Source: Entonaema liquescens
Taxonomy: Eukaryota; Ascomycota; Sordariomycetes; Xylariales; Xylariaceae
Assembly (NCBI GenBank): GCA_902805475.1
Contig: CADCSX010000011.1
Location: 62,001-126,000 of the forward strand
DNA length: 64,000 nucleotides
Direction of reading: 5' to 3'
Position numbers and translations under genes: made by a program. Each line of letters begins with the position of its first letter. The stretch's first letter is position 1. Below the pieces are notes generated by a model. The model saw only the letters and a list, made by a program, of their open reading frames with translations, was not told the origin of the DNA and searched no databases. Below are positions 57,343-64,000 of the stretch, in pieces.

Positions 57343-59470
57343 TTAATTAATATTATTAAATTTGTAATAATATAAATTAATAAAATTAAAAAAATTATTA
57401 TTACGATAATTTAAAAAATTTTATTATAATAATATATATAATATTAATATAATATTTTTTATTAAAATAATTAAGTTATTTATAATAAATTATTATTTTA
57501 TTTTATTTTATAATTTATTTAAGTTTATATTTATATATAACGATTTGAATTTATTATTATTATTAATATTTTTATTATTTATAATATTAATTTTTTTTTA
57601 TAATATTATAATTAAAAAGTTTTATATAAATATAAATTTAAATTATAAATAATGATTTAATTAAATAAGAAAATATAAATAAATTATAAAAGTTATTAAG
57701 TTATTTTTTTAATTAAATAACAATAATTTTTATTTAATATTTCAATTATATAATAATAAAATAAAAAATTATAAATTTTATAAAAACAATATTTTAATAA
57801 AAAAATATTTAAATATTTTTTATTTTAATAAATTTTAAAATTATTAATAAAAATGTTTTATACGTTCGAATATTTAAAGAAATATTAAATAAATATAAAA
57901 AACAATTTTAAAAATTTATAACGGCAAATTTTGCAATTATATTAAAATTATTATAATTAATATTAAAAATTACGTTAATATAATAAAAAATTTACGTAAA
58001 TTAATATAATATTAACCACACGGAATTTTTCGTTAATTTTATATAAATAAATAATTTATTAATTTAAAACTTTAATAAATTAAAAAAAATATAATAAAAA
58101 TAATTTAATACATTAACGTAAAAAATTTTAATTTACAATATTAAAAAAAAACTTATTTATTTTAACGTATAAAAATTTATATATTTTTAAACATTATCAC
58201 ATTAATAATTAACGTTTTTTAACCCGTAAACACTTATTTATAAAATTATACATATAAAATAAATTTTTTTTTTTAATATTACTTTTATTAAAAATTTTCT
58301 TTTTTATATTTAATTTACTTTATTTATTTCATAATTAATACTATTTCTTTTTCTTTTAATATAACTTTTTTTTTATTACGCATTTTATTATTTTATTTTT
58401 TTATAAAATATTTTACTTTTAATTTATAAAAAATATTAAACTATTAATATTTAATAATTTAATTTTAATAAAAAATTTAAAATAATTTTTAAATAATATT
58501 TAACTTTTTTTTCTTTATTTTTTTTTTTTACCACTTTATAAAAACCACTTATATTTTATTTAAAATAAATAAATAATATTTTAAAATATAATTTTAAATA
58601 AAAAATTAATTTAATATAAAAATAAATTATTTTATTTATTATAAAAAATATTTTTAAACTTTTTAAACTATTATTAAATAACTTATATATAATTTTAATA
58701 TTTTTTTTAAATATTAAAATAAATAGAAAAAATTTATTAATAAAAAATTATAATTTTTTTTTTAAATAACTTTATTATTTATATAAATAATAAATTTTTA
58801 AAAATAAATCTTTATATTTATTAATAATTAATAAATTTAAATTTATTATAAAATTTTTTTAATATATATTATTAATAAAATATATTTTTTTATTATTATA
58901 AAATATTTTAAAAAAACTTAAAATATTAAAAATAATTATATAAAAAAATTATATAATATTTTCGAAAATAAATTTAAATTTTTTTAAATATATATTATAT
59001 AATAAAAATTTAATAAATATAATTTTATATTATATTTTTTACTATTTTAATTAAAAAAATAATTATTTATTTTTTTTATAATATATTTTAATATTAATAT
59101 TTTATAAATATATATTTTATTATAAAACGTTATTTTAATATTAAATAAAATAAAATTTAATATTATTATAATTAAATATTAATAATATTTTTTAATATTA
59201 AAATAAAAAAATAAAATTAAAAAAAAATAATATAAAAATATTTTAATTATTTTTTAATAAATTTTTATTATATTAAAAAATTTTAAATTATAACTTTTAA
59301 AATAAATAATAATTTATTATTATAATATATTAAATATACCAAATTATATTTTAATTTTAATATATTTCTTTTATATTATTTACATAATTTAAAAACTTAA
59401 TAAATAAATTTCAAATATTAATTAAAATATATAAAATTATAAAAAATATATAACAATTTCTTATTAATAA

Positions 59471-59570
<100 letters not shown>

Positions 59571-62500
59571 TATATTAATTATATTAATTAAAAATATTAT
59601 TATAATAATAAAAAAAATAAATATAATTTTAAATAAATAAAAAAATAAAAATATTATTATTAAATTTATAAAAAAAAAAAATATTAATTAACAAAATATT
59701 TAAAATATAAACATAAAAAAATTAAAAAAATATAAAAGGTTAAATAAAGTTTTTTTAAAAAACATTATGTAATTTTTTTACTAAATTTTAAAAAAATTAA
59801 TAATTTTAATTTAAAATTTAATTAAAATAAAAATATTATTAATTTATTTTTAAATTTAAATAATAAAAATGATTTATTTTTTATAATAATATTTTTATTT
59901 AATTATTTTAATACTATATTATTACTTTAAATTTATTTAAAAATAAAAAATCTAATATTATTTTTATTTTAAATTAATATATAAAAAATATTTTTTAAAA
60001 TATTATATTTAATATAAATACAACATATATATTTATAATTAAAAAAAATTAATATTTTACTTTTATTAAAGAATATTTAAATTAATAATTAAAAATAAAT
60101 AAATTTTACGTAAAAAAAATAAATATTAAATTTAATAATAAACAATTAATTAAATTTTTAAAAATAATTATAATTAATATTTTATTTAATAAAATAAATT
60201 TTTATATTATAAAATTAAATATTCCATTTTTACTTTTTTTAAAAAATATAAATTAATTAAATATATATTTTAATAATATCATTAATTAATTAATATATAA
60301 AAATAAAATAACAATTAATATTATTAAAAAATAAAAATATTTATAATTTTATTTTAAAAATATTATTTATTTTATAAAAAATAAATTATAACATTTTTAC
60401 ATTTATTTTAATTATTTATTAATTAATAAACTTTATAATTTATTAAATAAATTAAAATATAACATTAATATTAATAACTTTAAAAAAATTAATAAATTTT
60501 ATTATTATTATTAAATTAAAAATAAAGTTTTATAAAAATTTAAATTTAATTTAAAAAACTTTAATATAAATTTTAATTATAAAATAATTATTAACATTAT
60601 ATACTTTAATAAATAACTAATTTTACATATAATTAACATAATTATTAATTTCCAAATAATACACTTTATAAAAAATCTATTAATTAAAAAAATATAAAAA
60701 ATATTAAAATAATATTAAATTAATATTTACCTCGGATTTTCGAATATTATCATATATAATATTAAAACTAATTTTAATAACATTAAATTTAAAAATAAAA
60801 CTTATATAATTAAAATTATTTATTATCAAATATTAATTAAAACATATTAATTAATTAATAAAATCGAAAAATATTATAATTTCATTTATTAAATATATAA
60901 AATTATAATAATTAAATTTTAAAATTTCGTTTTAAATATATTATAATTTTAAATAACTATTAAAATAATAAATAACATTATTAATTTAAATAATTTTATT
61001 TTAACTTTTTTAATTTTTAACATTTATTTAAAAATTAATATAAATTTATTATTTACTTTTTTATAAATATAAAAAACGTAAATAATCTAAAAAATAATAA
61101 TAAAAATTAAAAAAATTAAATTATAATATTTAATCCGTAATATTTTAAACATTTATAATAATTTTAATATTAAAAAGATTTTTTTAATATTTTTCTTTAT
61201 TAATAATAAAATATTTATTTATTAAAAAAAAAACAAATAAAAAAAACCATATAAAATTATTTTAATTATTAACAAAAACGTTATTATCGTTTTAAACGTA
61301 TTTAATAATATATTTATATTTTAAAACTTTTATATTAAATTTTATATTTAATTTAAAAAAAAACTAATATTAATTAAAAAATTTAAAATTAAATTATTTA
61401 AATTTATTTTCAATTTTAATAATTATTAAATTATCTTTAAAAAAAACATTATATTTATTAACAACTTTTCTTATATTACGATATTATTTATTACCATTAA
61501 AAAACGAAATAACCTTATTTTAATAATATAATTTTAAAAAAATAAAAAAATAATTATATTAAAAAAACCATATAAAATTTCGAATATAAAAAAACTAAAT
61601 ACTTTATTTAAAAAAAATATTTTAAAATTAATAATATATAATTTAAAAATATATAAAAATATAATAATTTTTAAATTATAAATAAAAATATTTTCGTTTT
61701 TTATAAAAAATTATAATTAATAATCCAAAACTATAATAATCCTAATAAAGAATTAATTATAATTTACACATTTACTATTTAAAAAATTAATTAATAATTT
61801 ATTTTAATTTTAACTTTTATATTTTATCGAAAAAAAATAAAAATTATAATAAAAAATATTATTATAATTTATATTTAATTTAAAATACTTATATTAAAGA
61901 TAATTTATATATAAATATTAATTAAATTAAAATATAAATATTTTAAAAAAACGTTATTATATATTAATAAATTATTATATAATTTTATTAAATTTAATAT
62001 ATATTAATTTAAAATTTATTTAAAATATAATTAAAAAAAAATTATATATAAAACCATTAATATTTAATTTTTATTTAATAATAATAATTATAAATCCATT
62101 TAAAATTATTAATTTTTAAATAAATAATATTTTTAATATTAATATTATAAAACTTTTTACCGTAAAAAATAAAATATTAATTAAAATAAAAATTAAAATA
62201 TGTTTTTAAAAAATATTAAATAAAGAAATTAAAAATTTCAATAACTTACATATCATAATTTATAAAGAAAATTATAAAGTTTTTATTATATAAAAAAATT
62301 AAATTAAAAAACTTAAATTATTAAATTTAAAATTCTCGGATATAATTAAATAATTTATAAAATAAAAAGTTTAAAAAACGTATATTTTATTAATTTATTA
62401 ATTTAAAATTACGTTTAATTATATAATAACGGTATAATATATAAAACTAAAATTAAAAAAAATTAAAACTTTTAACATTAAAATTTAATAATAAATAAAT

Positions 62501-63138
62501 AATCAAAAATAAAAATTCTATTATATTAATTTAAACTTTTAAAACTTATACTTATATATTTTTATTAATAAATTATTTATAAATAATAAAAACTTAAATT
62601 TATAAATTAATTACGTTATTATTTTAAATAATAAAAAACTTACTTTTTAAAATAATAAAATTTAAATTATAAATAATATTATTTATTAATTATTTATTAA
62701 ATATAAACAAATTACTTATAATATATTTATTAATAAAATTTATAAAATAATTTAAAGATTTAATATAAAATATATAATTTATTATATAATTAATATTATT
62801 TTAAAACGTTTATTATTTTTTTACATTTCGTTAATTTTATATATTAACTTTTTTTTTTATATTAATATTTAATATAAATAAGTAATATAAATAAAAAAAA
62901 ATTAATAATCGATTTAATAACATTAAAACAATTATACAAAAACCGAAAAATAAATAATATTCGATAAATATATAATATTTATAACCTCGTAAACGTAATA
63001 ATTAAAGCATTTTTTAATAAAATAATGAAAACATTAATAAAAAATAATTAAATTAACTTATAATTAAAAAAAATAAATGAAACGTAAAATAAATATTAAA
63101 TTTGTAATTAATTAATTGTAAAAAAAAAAGAAAATAAA

Positions 63139-63352
63139 TAATAATTAAATAATAACCGTATATATTATTATATAATACGTATTTAATATAAAGAAATATT
63201 TATATATTTTAAATTATATAAAGAATGCGTTTTTTTTATTTTTTAATAATAAATAATTTTTTTTTTAAATATTATCAATACATTAATTTTAACTCATTTA
63301 TTTACTTATTATTACTTTACTATTATTCTTTTTACATATATATTTACCAACA
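63139..63352 (+). repeat. Right LTR (degraded)
   Basis: 214 bp, partner of 57,129-57,342. Less mutated on the C side: at least ten C remain where the left copy has T. Confidence 0.8.
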
Positions 63353-64000
63353 ATTTATAAAAATTTATTAATAAAATATTATTATTATAATTTAAAATAT
63401 ATTAAATATAAAATAAAAATTATATTATAAATTATAAAAAAAATTTATTAATATTTAATTATTTAAAAAATTAAAACGTTATTAAAAAATTTATAATATT
63501 AAATTTTATATTAATAAAAATTTAATAATTAAATAAATAATTTATTTATTTTAAACTTTTAAATAATATTTAAATATATAATTATATAATTTTAAAATTT
63601 TATTATTTAATAATATTTATAAAATATATAAATAATTTTAAATTTATTTAATTTATTATATTATATATTAATTTTTTTTTTAAATTAATTAATTTAATAT
63701 ATTTTTATTAAATATAATAAAAATTATATTATTATATATAAATTTTTACATGATTTTTAACTTTATTTTCGAAAAATTTAAAATTGATTTTATATGGTAA
63801 TTAAATTATTTTAATAAATTATAAAAAAATCATTAAATATAAATATTTATTATAATATTAAATAATTTTTTAAAAGTATTTAAAAAAATTATAAATAAAG
63901 TTTTTATAATATTATAATAATTATATATATAATATATAATAAAAAACGTAATTTATTATATTAATAAAAAATAAATATATTTTATTATTATAACGATTAA

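Overview
The window is nuclear DNA of a filamentous ascomycete (Pezizomycotina). The evidence is many short spliceosomal introns (about 49-173 nt) with GTRNGN donors and CTRAC-like branch points, fungal-type proteins (Osh4/Kes1-like, Ivy1-like, Dur3, Fmp46, DUF6594), an intron-less Pol III tRNA-Val, and a terminal AT-rich block with the transition-only decay left by repeat-induced point mutation (RIP). A Sordariomycete, perhaps Xylariales, is my guess; no marker in the window decides it.

Layout. 0.5-9 kb: a sugar-phosphate-isomerase-like/dehydroshikimate-dehydratase-like enzyme, an F-box protein, an oxysterol-binding protein and a secreted S41-family peptidase, all on +. 11.7-13 kb: a SAM methyltransferase with several exons. 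15.4-19.9 kb (-): quinolinate phosphoribosyltransferase and two unknown proteins. 23.6-33.8 kb (-): an MFS transporter, a copper amine oxidase and a DUR3-type urea transporter. 35.1 kb: tRNA-Val(AAC). 35.9-40.6 kb (-): a 109-aa three-exon gene, a six-exon DUF6594 membrane protein and a five-exon DODA-type extradiol dioxygenase with an N-terminal membrane anchor. 40.9-41.7 kb: a 742-bp terminal-inverted-repeat element with TA target duplication. 41.9-47.6 kb: acyl-protein thioesterase, Ivy1-like I-BAR protein and a Nup53-like nucleoporin. 48.7-53.7 kb: three mitochondrial genes (FMP46, NDUFA2-type complex I subunit, mitochondrial pyruvate carrier) with a 112-bp tandem repeat array between them. 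54.3-55.7 kb: a disabled metallopeptidase. 56.2 kb to the end: an AT block holding a RIP-degraded LTR retrotransposon whose 214-bp LTRs and 5-bp target duplication can still be traced (57,129-63,352).

The genes are mostly independent housekeeping or accessory genes, and I see no biosynthetic cluster. Weak functional groupings are nitrogen acquisition (amine oxidase plus urea transporter, with GATA motifs upstream of the latter) and mitochondria (FMP46, complex I, pyruvate carrier). The most distinctive signals are the two decayed mobile elements and the pseudogene beside the AT block. Exon models were built by hand from splice consensus, reading phase and family resemblance. Every multi-exon model given sums to a whole number of codons, except the open 5' end of the methyltransferase.
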